Shown: piece after piece, positions 31,701-43,539 of the stretch
How the letters are laid out: every line of letters begins with the position of its first letter
How positions within the stretch are numbered: position 1 is the first letter of the stretch
Assembly: GCA_026545225.1 (NCBI GenBank)
Contig: CM048846.1
Coordinates: 88,987,270-89,051,269, forward strand
Reading direction: 5' to 3'
Length of the DNA: 64,000 nt
From: Cornus controversa
Taxonomy: Eukaryota; Streptophyta; Magnoliopsida; Cornales; Cornaceae
Notes under the pieces: generated by a model
Told to the model about the DNA's origin: nothing
The model's database searches: none
The model's input: only the letters and a program-made list of their open reading frames with translations
Made by a program: the position numbers and the translations under genes

Positions 31701-34700
31701 AAAAAAATAATCTACCTTCCTTTCACGCTACGAGAGAGTACCTCTATTTACTTATAAAATGGCCAAAAGAAAGATATAAACTAAGACTGTTTTCAGACAT
31801 AAAGAATTAGGCAATCATCTAGCCTTGGGGTCCACACATTATCTAATTCCTAGACTACCAGCTTTGAACTTGAGTCAATCTCCCACCACTCTCAAAGGGT
31901 AGGTACACATGGTTCTCAGTTGGATGCATGTGTATTGTGTACTCATCCCAAAACAAAAAAGGTACAATAAGGGTGAAATGCATCCTTTCTTAAAGAACCT
32001 ATTTTCAGTGTTACTTCTACCTGATCTTATACTTTTTTGTCCTGTTGCAGTCTCATACACACAAAAAAGATAATGCATGTCTTCAATATGATAGGTTGAC
32101 AAAAATGCACTTATTTATCTTTATTTGGATTTTATCTTGTTATTCCTTTCTTCCTGATCTGATGTTTTCTAATCCCAACTTAGTTTCATACAAAGTCAGA
32201 GAAAGATAATGCTTGTCTTCGATATGACAAATTGCTGGTGTATATTGTTATCTTGATTTCATACTGTATTTGTCCCGTCATGCATGTGCGAGAATCCAAC
32301 ATTTCCACAAGTTCCAACTTGGAACTCCATGTCTTACCCTAAGTCACATAGAGCAGGAGCAAGAGCGACAGAATCTGTATACCATTTTATTTGTTTGTGT
32401 ATATAAATTTATGTATACAATACTTATATGTATATAATTACAATTTCAAAATATATATTATTTTGTAGCTTTTAGATAAAATTCCAAGAAATTTGCATGT
32501 GTTTCAGTGTTTTTAGGAGATAGTTTTCCAATTTATAAATAAAATAAGAGGAACGAGAATAAAAGAAAATTGTTAGAGCAAGATGGTGAACAGATCTTGA
32601 CTCTCTAAAGGTCACATCACTAGTTGAAGTCGCCTTCACAACAAAATCATTTTTATAATATCCAGCACAAATGCTACTTGAGGCTGGCATATGGATTGCT
32701 GTGTATTTGGTGTGATCTTGTACAGTGTAGTACACCATAAGCACAACATGTAGCGTCACACTATTCGATGGAGGGAAAACCAGCATAAGTCTGCAGATTG
32801 ACATCAAGAATCCACAATATACCAAAACTGAAATCGCGAATTCACTCCAATTTTGCAAAACTCGCCAATTTGCGAGTTGAGAGTGGATTTGATCACCAAG
32901 GTTGGCGAATTGTGTTAGGTCTCTTTTATAAAAAAGATGCTTTTAATGATGGTAATCAGGCTAAATGCTGGCAATCAGTTGCACGAGGCCACAGCAAAGC
33001 TGGTTGAATTTGGTGGGTTTCTAGTTTCAGCTTTGCTTCATCAGTATTTAGGAAAGTATGTAAGACACAACTATGTTTTGGGAGATACAGCCCATTATAT
33101 ATATATATGCACTGCTGTATCAACACCTTTTAATTTTCAGTCGGACACGTGTGTGTCAATACTCAAAAATGGTGTGCATGTTTAAAAATCATGGTGAAAA
33201 AGGAATCATATATGTTGCACTGTTGCTATTATTGTGAAAAGAAAGTGAAAGGCAAGAAGATGAAACTACGAATAATGTAAAAGCCATTTTCTGTAACAAG
33301 GAATTGAGTTAGTTTATTTTAACAAGCTTGATTAGGCTGTAGAGAGCTTTTGTTTGGCCAAACATATATGAACCAAGCATGATGGAGTTAGTATGGATCA
33401 AACTCAAGCTCGATTCTGATTCAACACTCTGAAGCTCAGTTCTGTTCATTTGCAATATTGCCAGTTGTCTTCTAGGTTTTCTGACATGCTCATTTGCTGG
33501 GGCAAGCAAAATAAGCTAACTTTTGGGTTAAGTTTGTGGGTGTAGCACACGCACGGCCAACATGGACAATCTACAAAGCAAAGGAAAAGTTAAACAAAGA
33601 ACAGGTGCCAAATCAGCAAGTCAACAAAGAGCAAATACCAGGTCAGCAAAACCCTGAAACACCTTCGAATTCACCAAAACTCAAGGAGGAACCCTCGAAA
33701 CCCAAAAACCATGACATCCTTCTCAAGTCGAAGACAAAACCTCGAAGAATAGCCTCAAGTACCAAAAAACCTGAGACTGCCTAAGAGCTGCCAAAACTTC
33801 GAAGAGCAATCCTCGAATCTTGGAAACCTGAGACCCCCCTCAGGTCAGCCAAACCTCGAAGAACGACCCCTGAACCCCAAAGACCCTGAGAGCTGTCTCA
33901 AGTCAACCAAGCTCGAGTCTCAAAAACCCTGAGACTCATCTGAGGTCAACCAAATCTCGAGGAGCGATCCTCGAGTCCCAAAAAACCCTGAGACCCGTCT
34001 CACGTCAACCAAACCCCGAGGAGCGATCCTCAAGTCTCGAAAAACCAGGTCTCAGGTCAACCAAACCTCGAGGAGCAAGCCTTGAATCCAGTCCTGAGAC
34101 CCTTCTCAGGTCAACCAAACCTCGAGGAGCAAGCCTTGAGTCCAGTACTGAGACCCTTCTCAGGTCAACCAAACCTCGAGGATGATCTTCAAGTGCCAAA
34201 AGCTTTGACTCGCTCCCTAGGACAATTGAGCGTCGAGATACAAACCTCGAGACATGACTAACAAATATGAAGAGGGACGCAGGTAGTGCCCCTCGCATAT
34301 TGATAGTTATTTTATGGGACACTGAGAAGGATCTTAAAATGGTGGATGAGAGGTCAGAATGCGCAAGTATCTCAGATACTAGGCCAAACAAGAGGGACGG
34401 TGAACACGTGCTATGGCAAAGACACTTACAATCACAATTAATGTTGCGTCTATGCCACTAAATGCTCAACTACCACCGCTGTTTAGTAGCCAAATGCATT
34501 TAATGTTGCATTAGCTATTTAATGCGCCACTGTCGAAATTCAGCTGAACATAAGGCAGATTTGACCCTCATAGCCGAAGGCGCTTAGGGGAATTATGACC
34601 TAATGCCCTAGGTGCCAGGTCCCAATTAGGTCTCGGACCTCTGGATATTGTCCAAGGAACCTAGGACTATAAATATGGGTATGATTGAGCATTAAAGGGC

Positions 34701-36112
34701 AGAACTTCGGCAACCAAGAATCACCATAACTGAAGCTCATTTACTCTGTCACAGGCACAAACATTTCTACCTTCACCATTGATCCCTTTGGTTTATCTGC
34801 TACTTCTCCTTCTTCCAAATCATCTCTCTGGGTACCTCAATTTGTATTGTGATATACCCCATTTATTGCTGTCTATTCTCTGTTACGAACCCCATCCTAC
34901 AAAGTTCAATTTGGGAATTGTCCAACTTGAACACAACTCAAATATTATAATTTAAAAAATAACCCAGAGCCAGTCAATTTCTTACTAACTTTAATCATGT
35001 TGAAAGAATTAAGGAAGTCATTTAGTCATTGGAATAATTGATATTGTCAGAGATATGTTTGAGTGCAACCTATGGGGTGAGGGGCATCAATTGGTATTTA
35101 TTTGTGACTGGACCCAAGTTGCCTGAAAATAATAAATTCCTGGAAGATTTAAACAAAAAAGGTTTGTGAACTTCAGTTGGTTTTGCCAGCTATATTGAAC
35201 AGAACATTGATATTTAGATTCTATAGATACATAAAGAAATTATATGCAATATCCATATCCAGCAAATTTTCACATAGTATCAACATCTATTTTTTCATAG
35301 CATGAACTTCATTGCCATGGCATTTACTAATTGCGTTTTTTTTTCTTTTGGGTAGGAACGGGTTATCTGACAGCATGCTTTGCGCTTATGGTTGGACCAC
35401 AAGGTCGTGCAGTTGGTGTTGATCATATTCCTGAGTTGGTCACTTCTTCAATTGAGAATATCCAGAAAAGTGCCGCAGCTCCTTTACTGAAAGAAGGTTC
35501 CCTCTCTGTGCATGTTGGTGGTATGTTTCAGTAGGAGCCACAGCGTTTCTTTTGTCATTCATTATTTTAGAATAATCTAATCTCGTTGGCGATGATAATT
35601 CCATACAAATGAAATTTTGTTTATGTGCTTCTTGGGGCTTTAAATGATGATATGTTGCATGGGAAACCTTGGGTCCCTAAGAATTTGATTTCTTATGGTG
35701 ATTGTGCAATCCATGGGCTTCATTCTTTGCATTCAGGCTTTGTAAATCATTTTGGTGTTTCTAATTCAAATGATTTCTTTTCTTCTTTATAGAAAAGAAG
35801 ATATTTTCTTATTTTGATTTTTTTGTAATTCCTCACATCGGTAATATTAGCATCTGTTGCCCTCTAAGAAGCATGAACACAATAAATCTTAAGAAAGTAT
35901 GACACTTGTACATATGGACTCACCAACATGAAAAATCTTAAGAAAGTAGGACATGAACATGAAAATAAAATATTTATATTCTTATATATATATATATAAG
36001 ACATTGTTTCATGATAATTAAATTTAGGTTTAATGACTAGATGAAAGTGATTGCTTCACATTATATAATAATATTTATCCTTGCCATTTTGTGAAAGTCA
36101 TGAAAAGGAGAC

Positions 36113-36151
<39 letters not shown>

Positions 36152-36273
36152 TTAATTTTTTATACATTCCATCTAAATATTTCATTTGATATATATATTT
36201 TTTGGGTAGTTATCCGTTTGTGTGTGTGTGTGTGTGATTAATTTTTTTATACATTCCATCTAAATATTTCATT

Positions 36274-36312
<39 letters not shown>

Positions 36313-37004
36313 GGTAGTTATTCGTTTATCTCTAAAAAAAACAAACAAGTTTTATCCGATGTACTAGGTTCATTGGTTACATGTGGCGTGTGTTCAAGAA
36401 GTTATCAACTGTGGAACTGAGCTTAAAAATTTTTTTTTTAAATTGTAGACAAATCCAAAGTTTGTTGGACCTGTTCGGATTTTTCCAAATATTGCCGATT
36501 TCAAAATTTGTGACATGAACAAGGTTCGTCCGGACAAGTGTGTGTGCTTATATGTTGCCTTGAAGAAACCAGAACTTTCTGCTTTTGAATCATTCTAGTA
36601 ATTTTGGGTAATGACGGATTGGCTGATCACCCTTATGCTGTATATTTACCTTGATTTATAGAATGTAATCCTTACCAAGATGTATTTTCTTTAATAATCA
36701 AGTTAAATTAAGGATGCAGACTATCTTGTTGGATGATATATGCATGGTGACAGATGGAAGGCTTGGATGCCCAGAGTTTGCACCTTATGATGCTATTCAC
36801 GTTGGAGCAGCTGCACCAGAAATCCCTCAACCACTTATCGACCAGTTGAAGCCTGGAGGCAGAATGGTGATTCCAGTTGGGAACATTTTCCAAGACCTAA
36901 AGGTGGTTGAGAAGGACCTGGACGGTTCAGTCAGTGTCCGAACTGAGACGTCTGTCCGTTATGTTCCTCTTACTAGTCGAGAAGCTCAGCTGCGAGGCTA
37001 CTGA
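28709..37004 (+). CDS. PIMT2: Protein-L-isoaspartate O-methyltransferase, PIMT2 type
   Basis: Four exons, 28709-28903, 30967-31237, 35356-35520 and 36754-37004, total 882 nt in frame, giving 293 residues. The core begins at Met64 (28898), reads RFWTGSGINKNKEMVENL and gives the usual 230-residue enzyme. The S-adenosylmethionine motif LDVGSG-TGYLTA is assembled across intron 2. Other family motifs are GYNATISAPHMHA, VDHIPELV, PYDAIHVGAAAPEIP and LKPGGRMVIPVG. The enzyme methylates isoaspartyl residues in aged proteins, starting their repair. The first 63 residues are Ser/Leu/Pro/Arg-rich and poor in acids, like an organelle targeting sequence. Intron 1 (2.06 kb) holds an L1 fragment and intron 2 (4.12 kb) a solo LTR and a SINE-like repeat. 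The 28709 start could be moved one codon-pair to the next Met. Confidence 0.92.
30310..30715 (-). mobile_element. L1-type LINE fragment (zf-RVT region) in PIMT2 intron 1
   Basis: The minus strand encodes CMCKRDDESVDHLLLHC, then WIIPRS and PLCVWWCLWRERNRRSFDGK, the zinc-finger-like C-x2-C...H-x4-H-C region and IWRERN-like end of plant L1 ORF2. About 105 residues are uninterrupted, so this copy is younger than the other L1 pieces. It is cut off at its 5' side near 30715. Confidence 0.75.
31862..31962 (+). mobile_element. SINE-like repeat, copy 2, in PIMT2 intron 2
   Basis: Same block order as 13441-13552: CCACCACTCTCAAAGGG, GGTTCTCAGTTGGATG, TGTGTATTGTGTACTCATCC and an A-rich end. No target duplication seen. 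Confidence 0.48.
33535..34901 (+). mobile_element. Solo LTR (1.37 kb) in PIMT2 intron 2
   Basis: It starts TGTGGGTGTAGCAC and ends CCCATCCTACA (TGT...ACA), with a 5-bp target duplication AAGTT at 33530-33534 and 34902-34906. A good TATA box (CTATAAATA at 34667) lies about 230 bp before the end, as expected for an LTR U3/R boundary. No gag, pol, primer-binding site or second LTR is present. Orientation is taken from the TATA box. Lineage unknown. A 54-60-bp tandem repeat fills its 5' half. Confidence 0.72.
33640..34200 (+). repeat. Minisatellite of 54-60-bp units in the solo LTR
   Basis: Units contain AGGTCAACCAAACCTCGAGG and CCTGAGACCC. The last copies start at 34051, 34105 and 34159, an exact 54-bp period; earlier copies are more diverged and about 60 bp apart. 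Open frames here are by-products of the repeat. Confidence 0.85.
35521..36753 (+). other. PIMT2 intron 3
   Basis: Runs from GTATGTTTCAG after exon 3 to ATGGTGACAG before exon 4. It contains only AT-rich sequence and the duplicated TG/TA microsatellite block at 36112-36330. Confidence 0.8.
36112..36330. repeat. Tandem duplication of about 105 bp containing TG and TA microsatellites
   Basis: A block of TG units, GATTAATTTTTTATACATTC, CATCTAAATATTTCATTTGA, TA units and TTTGGGTAGTTAT is present twice in a row. The two copies differ mainly in the number of TG and TA units. Confidence 0.85.
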
Positions 37005-38149
37005 GGGTCGGATGATCCTTTCATCTATAAACCTGGAAATCTGTGGGGATCATCCATAAAGCTTGAAATCTGTGGGTTTAGCAGTGTAAAAATCACTCTT
37101 TCTTTACTCTTGCTTTTGAAGTTGTATATCTGTACAGATATGCTATTACATCTTTTGAAGTGCTCCATGGCACAACAATAAGTTTGGAACTTAATTAGAT
37201 TGCATGGCATATACCTCTGGTATACAATTCATTGGTAGAATAAATCATACATTTGTTTGAAACTGAAATGAAGGAAATCAGTAGAAAAGGCTGGTCCGTA
37301 GAAAATATATGCCTTGTGGTTTTTTTTTGAGAGCGAGGAAGAAGAAGAATACAGTTGGAAGCTCTACATCTGTACGGATAAAATGCCTACTGCATCTTGT
37401 ATGAAGTGCCTTGCAAGAAGTTTGGATATTAGTTGAGAATGCATGGAGAGCAAGGAATAAGTGAACTTTTACAGGTTAAAGTTTAGTAGTTTTCTACCAC
37501 GTCAAGCTAAACCAAGAACTTAGTTTGATTCAGTTTTCAGAAAACAGTTCTCAAGAATTTAGAAAACATAAAATTGTTTTTAGCTTACTATAGAAGACAG
37601 TTTTTTGAAAACTGGGAGCTAAAAACTAAAAGCTATTTTAAAAAAAAAACTGAACCAAACAGGCCCTTAACTTGTAGAAAAGTGCGCTCTTTATGAGATT
37701 ATTAATATGTAGCATGCAAGAGCAAAAGCAGAATTGGAGTAAAGAGTACCAATTATACATAGACAAGCTTTGTATTCTAAATGCACAAAAAAGTCCTATT
37801 ATTCTCGAGGGTTAAGGCCATGGTTTATGGCTGGAGTGTCTTGGACAGACAGGCCTCAAAAGTCTCAAGTTCACACAACAGGGCAACAAGAGAATAATGT
37901 AGACAGACCTTAAAAGCTGCTGAGATACAAAGCTTTGACATCAAACAAATTATTGTCGAGAAAGGTTGCAGATTTGACATCAACTTCTTTGTTAACAAGC
38001 AGAACAATAACTTTCTTTCGTATGCAATTTTGAGTTCAGCAACATCAAAACCGCTTACAATGTTTCTGGAAAGAATACATTAGCTATAGACAAAGGTCCT
38101 CTATATCGCAATGAATTGTCTATACATTTGATTTCAACAGTAAAACCTA
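37005..38149. other. Convergent 3' flanks of PIMT2 and ATG16
   Basis: PIMT2 (plus) and ATG16 (minus) end towards each other, 1.15 kb apart. No gene in between. A near-repeat of GAAGTTGTATATCTGTACAGAT at about 37119 and GAAGCTCTACATCTGTACGGAT at about 37357 suggests an old duplication in the 3' region. Confidence 0.5.
37523..37666. mobile_element. Possible small Tourist-like MITE
   Basis: The right end CTGAACCAAACAGGCCC is the complement of GGGCCTGTTTGGTTCAG. The left end reads GTTTGATTCAG, lacking the first bases. TTA flanks both sides (37520-37522 and 37667-37669), and TTTTCAGAAAAC / GTTTTTTGAAAAC are inverted inside. The damaged left end makes the call weak. Confidence 0.4.
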
Positions 38150-41100
38150 TCAAGTCCACGTACAAATAATTCCATTCTTGTCAGAGGAGGCTACAGGTTT
38201 GCCGAGACCACTCCAAGAACAACATAGGACAGAAGTGGTGTGTTCCTTTAGAGTGCTCACTATATCACCTTTTAATATTGACCAAACAGAGATCGATCCA
38301 TCAGCAGATCCAGCAGCAACATAGTTGTCGTCGGCACTAATACAGGAACGGCTCCAATTAGATGCCACTCTATTCCCACTTGCGCTAAATCTGCCACAAG
38401 CTTCCAGAGACCGCATATCAAACAAATTGTGCACATTGTCTCTCCCACTTGTCAATATTACATTTCCATTTCGGGATGAAGATATTGATGTAACAGCAAG
38501 TGAATGGGCCAAAACTTCGCTGAGTAGCTTTCCTGTCTGGATATCCCACAACCGAATATTCCCATCAACATGACCCGAACAAATGGTCAGTCCATCCATG
38601 CTGAAACAAAGGGCATTGCAATTGCTGTGAAAGATAATTGTGTTGATGCAGTATCCTTTCTGAAGATCCCAAACTTTTATAGTACGATCATAAGCCGCAC
38701 TCACAACGTGGCGACTTGAAACTTTGCTCACATCTACAGCACAGACTTTATCTATGTGGCCTGTGAGAGTATGACGGATCCGACCTGAATTTACATCCCA
38801 TACATACAAGTTGTTTGAACTACTTGCTGCAATAACAGATTTATTATCATGCGTAATGGTGAGATCAAGAACAGAGCCCAGACAACCATGAAGAGTGCGA
38901 CTTAGTGACCCAGTGTTTGTATCCCACATTTTAATAGTCCGGTCCTGTCCCCCACTAACCAAATTCCCAGAATTGTATTCAAACAATATAGAAGCGCAGC
39001 CACCTTCATGAGCAGGGATCTTGTGTTTGCATGAATTGGGAATAGTTGACTCCACATAGTACTCAGCACCTTCTTCACTTCGGCGAACCACACCATCCAC
39101 TTGCTGCCGGGCAAGTTGTTCTATGCTGCTGGCCTTGACCTTATCAAGCATCTCTCCATAAATTGCATTAACCTATTATAACAAGAAAAATAATAATTAA
39201 CCAAATATCTAACTGAAGGTAAATTGGACAGAAATACAATATCTAGGTACTTCCAAGAGCAAGGGGAAGAAAGAGCTAAATGGGTGGAGGACAACTTTGG
39301 ATCAAAGGATTGGAAGGATAAACATTGGCCAACATCCAGGAATCAATCCAGCAGTTTAAATTTCCAACCTTTACTCATATAAGGCTGGTAAAAACATGGT
39401 TACATCTCAGCATAATACTGCAAGATTTGATTCCTAAAGTTATGGTGAAACTACTCTCTCTCCAAACTTCAGTATAAATCTAGAATTACAACAGGATCGT
39501 GAACTCACTTACAGAGTAAGATAAAAATAAGAGAACCACAATTGAGAACTCCTAACTAACGAGGCTCCAAGTCAGCTGTTTATGCAATCCACTCCCTAAA
39601 AGAGAGAGAGAGAGAGGCACATTATTTTAACATAACTAACACAGCCCTTGAGTAGATGAAACAAGATTGTTCCATAAGCTGAATCACATTTTAGATTCTC
39701 AAATTGTATATCCAAGAAGTCATGAATATTCTCACATTGAAGGAATACGTTAATCGTATTCATATCCAGGCTAGGAACTGTTAGGTTGGCTCAAATTCCT
39801 ATTGTGATTAGGTTTCTATTATAGAGTTGTATCTTATTAGGTAATTTCTTAGGAGGCAAGTCTTGGTCTCAAGGAAGGAAAGTACTTGTTAGGCAAGTCT
39901 TGGACTCTAAGGAATTGTAATCCTAGTCCACCAAGGAATTGAGTTTTGGGCTCTATAAATAGTTACCTATGTTATATGTTGAGATAAGTGAGAAGAAAAG
40001 ATGCAATACTCTCATTGTATTTGAGAGGTTACTCTCATTGTTTTGAGAGGGCAACTCTTGCTTAGAGGTAATACTCTCATTTTATTGAGAGAACACTTAG
40101 AGAGAGAATTCTTGTTTAGAATTTGTGATTTTCTTTTTGAGTGAGATTGGGTGTACAAGGGTTAAAGGTTGAGAGTTGAGCGTACTCTTGATACAATTCT
40201 TCAACTTGTATTGTTACAATCTATATAGTGAAATTGGGCTCCCCGTGGACGTAGGCTTGTTTAGCTGAACCACGTATAATTCTTGGTGTGTTCTTGCAAA
40301 TTTCTTCATACTTGTTTACCTATCATCACATCATAATATTTGGTGGTTCGTGATTGGGGGCTTATTTCTCAACAAGAACTAATAGTATTTTATTTTCTCA
40401 TAGGCTCATTAGTAACAAAATTATCTATATAGTGTTACCTAGTGTTGGTCACATGGCTCATGCTCACGCCTATGTGGGATCCTGAGAGAAATCTGCTAAA
40501 CAAAGACCAAATTTTTGGTCTTGTTTGTGACTTGTGACCCAACCAAATCTATTTGAAAAAAGCAAAAACCCTTTTTCCCCCTAAATAAAGCAAAACTTTT
40601 TCCTCTCAAAATTTTCACGAAGGTCCTACCTAGAGGATCTCTTTAAAGTGAGAGAAGTTTTTATTTTTAAGAAGAGGCTAAAAAGAAGTTAGGCAAGAAG
40701 AATAACATTATGTACAATTCAGATAAGTTAATGCATATCATGTAAGCAATATGCATCACTGATGTCAGATACTATTGTTGAGACTCTACTGATCCTTCCT
40801 ATAAATTGGCTGTATGTCCAAGTCATTTCCAAGCAAAAATATTACATAAAATTATCAAGCTATGCTAGTCCAAAGTAATGAAGTCCAATTATAACAATGA
40901 AATGAAAATAACAACAAAAACAGTGGCAAAAATAACAATACTTGTACCTCATTAAGGCGTTCAGCATCCTGCATTTTCTGCAACATCCAACGGTCAATTA
41001 ACATTTTATTTTCAGCCTCAGCATTTTTAGTTTTCATAGTCATCTCCTCAAGTTGGGTTTTAAGTTCCTGGTTCTCACTTATGACCAATTCTACAGCTTT

Positions 41101-43318
41101 AGTCTTTTCTTCTAAAAGCATAGTCAAAGGAGAACATTCATCCCTGCAGCATGTACCGAAGTTTCAATCATTCACATTATACCTCAAAATCTCCCTTTCA
41201 AGGCTAAAAATAAGGTCAAAATAACTGAGAGGAAAGAAACCTTGCTTTATTGAGCTCATTTTGCAGATCAGTGATTATTGCTTCTTTCTCTTGAACTAAA
41301 GTTTTTGAAGCTCTGGACTCAGCCACTTCCACCACAAGCTGCTCAGATAATCGGGCTTGAGCTTTGTAACATTGCTGAAGTTCCACTTCGAAATTTTCTG
41401 CTTTCTCTTTCCATTCTGAACCCTTCAAGAATGTACAAACTAACTCAATCATGGTATTAGGAGTGACAGAGCAAAGGTGACATAGAAATTTAAATTGCAA
41501 CTGGAAATGAGAGTCAACTAGTTCAAGCAGTACTTAACACCAACAGCCATGTAGGTCTACAATCAAATTTTTTCTTTCCTGCTAATATGTGGAGTGTGTT
41601 GTTGAAGCATGCTATTTAGAGAGCAGCTCCTCTCTATACTATAACGTATAATTGGAAGGAGATCTAGGAAAAAACCAATAGCAATGTGCTACACATAATT
41701 ATTAAAGGCTCGAGGTCACGCTGAGGCGCCAAGGTCTCAAGGAATCTAAGCGCAAAGGTCCAAAATAAGGCACAAGCCTAAGCAGACTTGGGCACATTAT
41801 ATATAGTTATAGTTGAAAATGTTGAAACTTGCAAACAAACTAATTAACACCAAAATGAGGGAAACTTTAGAAAACCAATCCAATGGGGTTAGCTATAGTA
41901 AATTGAGACACTTTTGCTAAGCCTTGATGAATATGAAGCCCTCTGGGCCCAAGGCCTTTTGACAACTATGGTGCTACATGTTCCTACGTTAAAGAAATTT
42001 TGAACAGTTTTATGGGCTTAAAATTTTGGTGAATTAAAAAAATGCATCTCATTGATTTTGATAACACCTTCACTGTGATTAGGCTTGGTGAGTTTTGCAT
42101 GGTCAACAAATACCTAACGTACTGAAGGAAAATAATAAAGGGAATGCTTTATGGTAAACCAAAAGCAACTTATCCTGTTGAATTCTGGAATTTTCTTTGC
42201 CTTCTTTGCAATTAGGTTTGGTAATTTTTCCATGATTATCAATTGACAGATACTCAAAAACCACAAGGAAAACAACAAGAGATGGGAAATAGGCTACACG
42301 AGCTTTATGGCATAAATTTTACGCGAGATCAAGTAGTCAAGAACAAACAAGTCCAAAACATACACACAACACTTCAATAAGAAAATAAGGATTACTTCGG
42401 ATGAGATGCAAGGAACAAAACGATTAAATAAGACATAAATGCATCAGTGACAAGCTAAAATAGAAATAACCGTGGGCAAATGATAACAAAGCAGAGACTT
42501 ATAAAAAAAATGATAACAAAACAGAGGAAAGTTACCTTCAAAAAAGTAGTGTATTAGAAGTGGAGATATCAAGATGGATTAGTGACAAGATAACGAAGCA
42601 TGAAATTACTAAATGCACCAGTTAGTAGCTATAGGTAGCATCAATTTAATTAAGAAAGATAAGAAATAGTCAGATAAGATTATTTGATTGCGTAATTCTG
42701 AACGAGGAAAAAGCTAGGAAGGTCAAGTGTAAGGTTATCAGAAAAAACAAGATGACCTACAGTTTACCCAACCAAATGGCCTTGCAAAATAAAGCTGAGT
42801 TGAAAAAGAATTCATAAGGGCAACCAATTTTTTGTTTAATTTTAATATCTGATTAGATCAGTTGAATAAAACTTCACAACCCAATTTAAAGTGCCACCTC
42901 TAAAAAAAATTGATTGTAATTCCAAGGAAACCACAACTAAATTTACATTGACTATACAATCTTAGTGACTAAATCCAGAGTATCAAACAGTCAAGGTAAC
43001 ACTTTACACTTCAAAAAAATTACAACTTAATAACACCTGACACTGAAAGAACTAATTAATCAGTTGAGATACATAAATAAGTAAACAGATTCACCTATAA
43101 GCATAAACATATGTATATAAACACACACACATACACGTATAGAAAGAAAGAGGAACCTGAGAAGCAAAGGGCCTTGATAGAGCAATGAAAGCAGGAGCAT
43201 GAGCACCTTCCTCAAGTAAATGCCGCTTCCGAAGAGCCTTCAGAGCATGTTTGATTGCTTCCTTTGCGATCTCGTCTTGTGACCTGAAAATTTTTTATCA
43301 ACCGATCATCACTAATTC

Positions 43319-43356
<38 letters not shown>

Positions 43357-43408
43357 ACACACACACACTATATATATATATATATATATATATATGAATA
43401 ACTTACAT
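38150..43408 (-). CDS. ATG16: Autophagy-related protein 16 (ATG16), coiled coil plus WD40
   Basis: Coding exons on the minus strand: 43408-43407 (the AT of the start), 43283-43157, 41422-41241, 41143-40948 and 39172-38150; 1530 nt, 509 residues. Residues 2-43 (IKHALKALRKRHLLEEG) are the conserved N-terminal ATG5-binding-type region. About 44-170 is a heptad-rich coiled coil (LEEMTMKTKNAEAENKML). Residues 215-509 form a seven-bladed WD40 propeller (IKMWD, LYVWD, IKVWD, IRLWD, ISVWS, CTWT). ATG16 scaffolds the ATG12-ATG5 complex that lipidates ATG8. The start is formed across an intron: leader exon ...AAT AT| plus |G TCA CAA. An alternative is Met at 44636 with exons 44636-44619 and 43564-43539 spliced to 43283, adding 14 residues. 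Introns carry a solo LTR and a MITE. I am sure of the gene, moderately sure of the start. Confidence 0.93.
39779..40374 (+). mobile_element. Solo LTR (596 bp) in the last ATG16 intron
   Basis: Starts TGTTAGGTTGGCTC and ends TTATTTCTCAACA, so TGTT...AACA; flanks GGAAC (39774-39778) and AGAAC (40375-40379) agree at 4 of 5 bases. A TATA box (CTATAAATAG at about 39953) lies in the middle. No internal retrotransposon sequence remains. Size and ends fit a Copia-type LTR, but the lineage is a guess. It is antisense to ATG16. Confidence 0.6.
41694..41970. mobile_element. hAT-like MITE in an ATG16 intron
   Basis: 277 bp with ends CATAATTATTAAAGGC on the left and GCCTTTTGACAACTATG on the right (complement CATAGTTGTCAAAAGGC), flanked by perfect GTGCTACA copies (41686-41693 and 41971-41978). 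An 8-bp duplication fits hAT. No coding capacity. Confidence 0.75.
43318..43396. repeat. TA/CA microsatellite next to the ATG16 start intron
   Basis: TA units, then CA units, then TA units again. It lies inside the intron that splits the proposed start codon, about 10 bp from the donor. Confidence 0.95.
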
Positions 43409-43451
43409 ATTGATGGAATAAAAGTGTTCCAGCGGTCGATTGTTTAGGGTT

Positions 43452-43478
43452 TCAGAGTAGAAAATGATAACTCTTCAT
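43452..43478 (-). other. Eight-codon upstream open reading frame in the ATG16 leader
   Basis: In the proposed leader exon of ATG16, an ATG at 43478 opens MKSYHFLL and a TGA stop. It is 44 nt upstream of the split start codon and in another frame. If the leader is transcribed as proposed, it would precede the main frame. Confidence 0.4.
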
Positions 43479-43539
43479 TGATTTCAAATATAAACTGATG
43501 ACCGGTGAGGGGTTTCCTTTGTATTGACCGAAAGTTACC

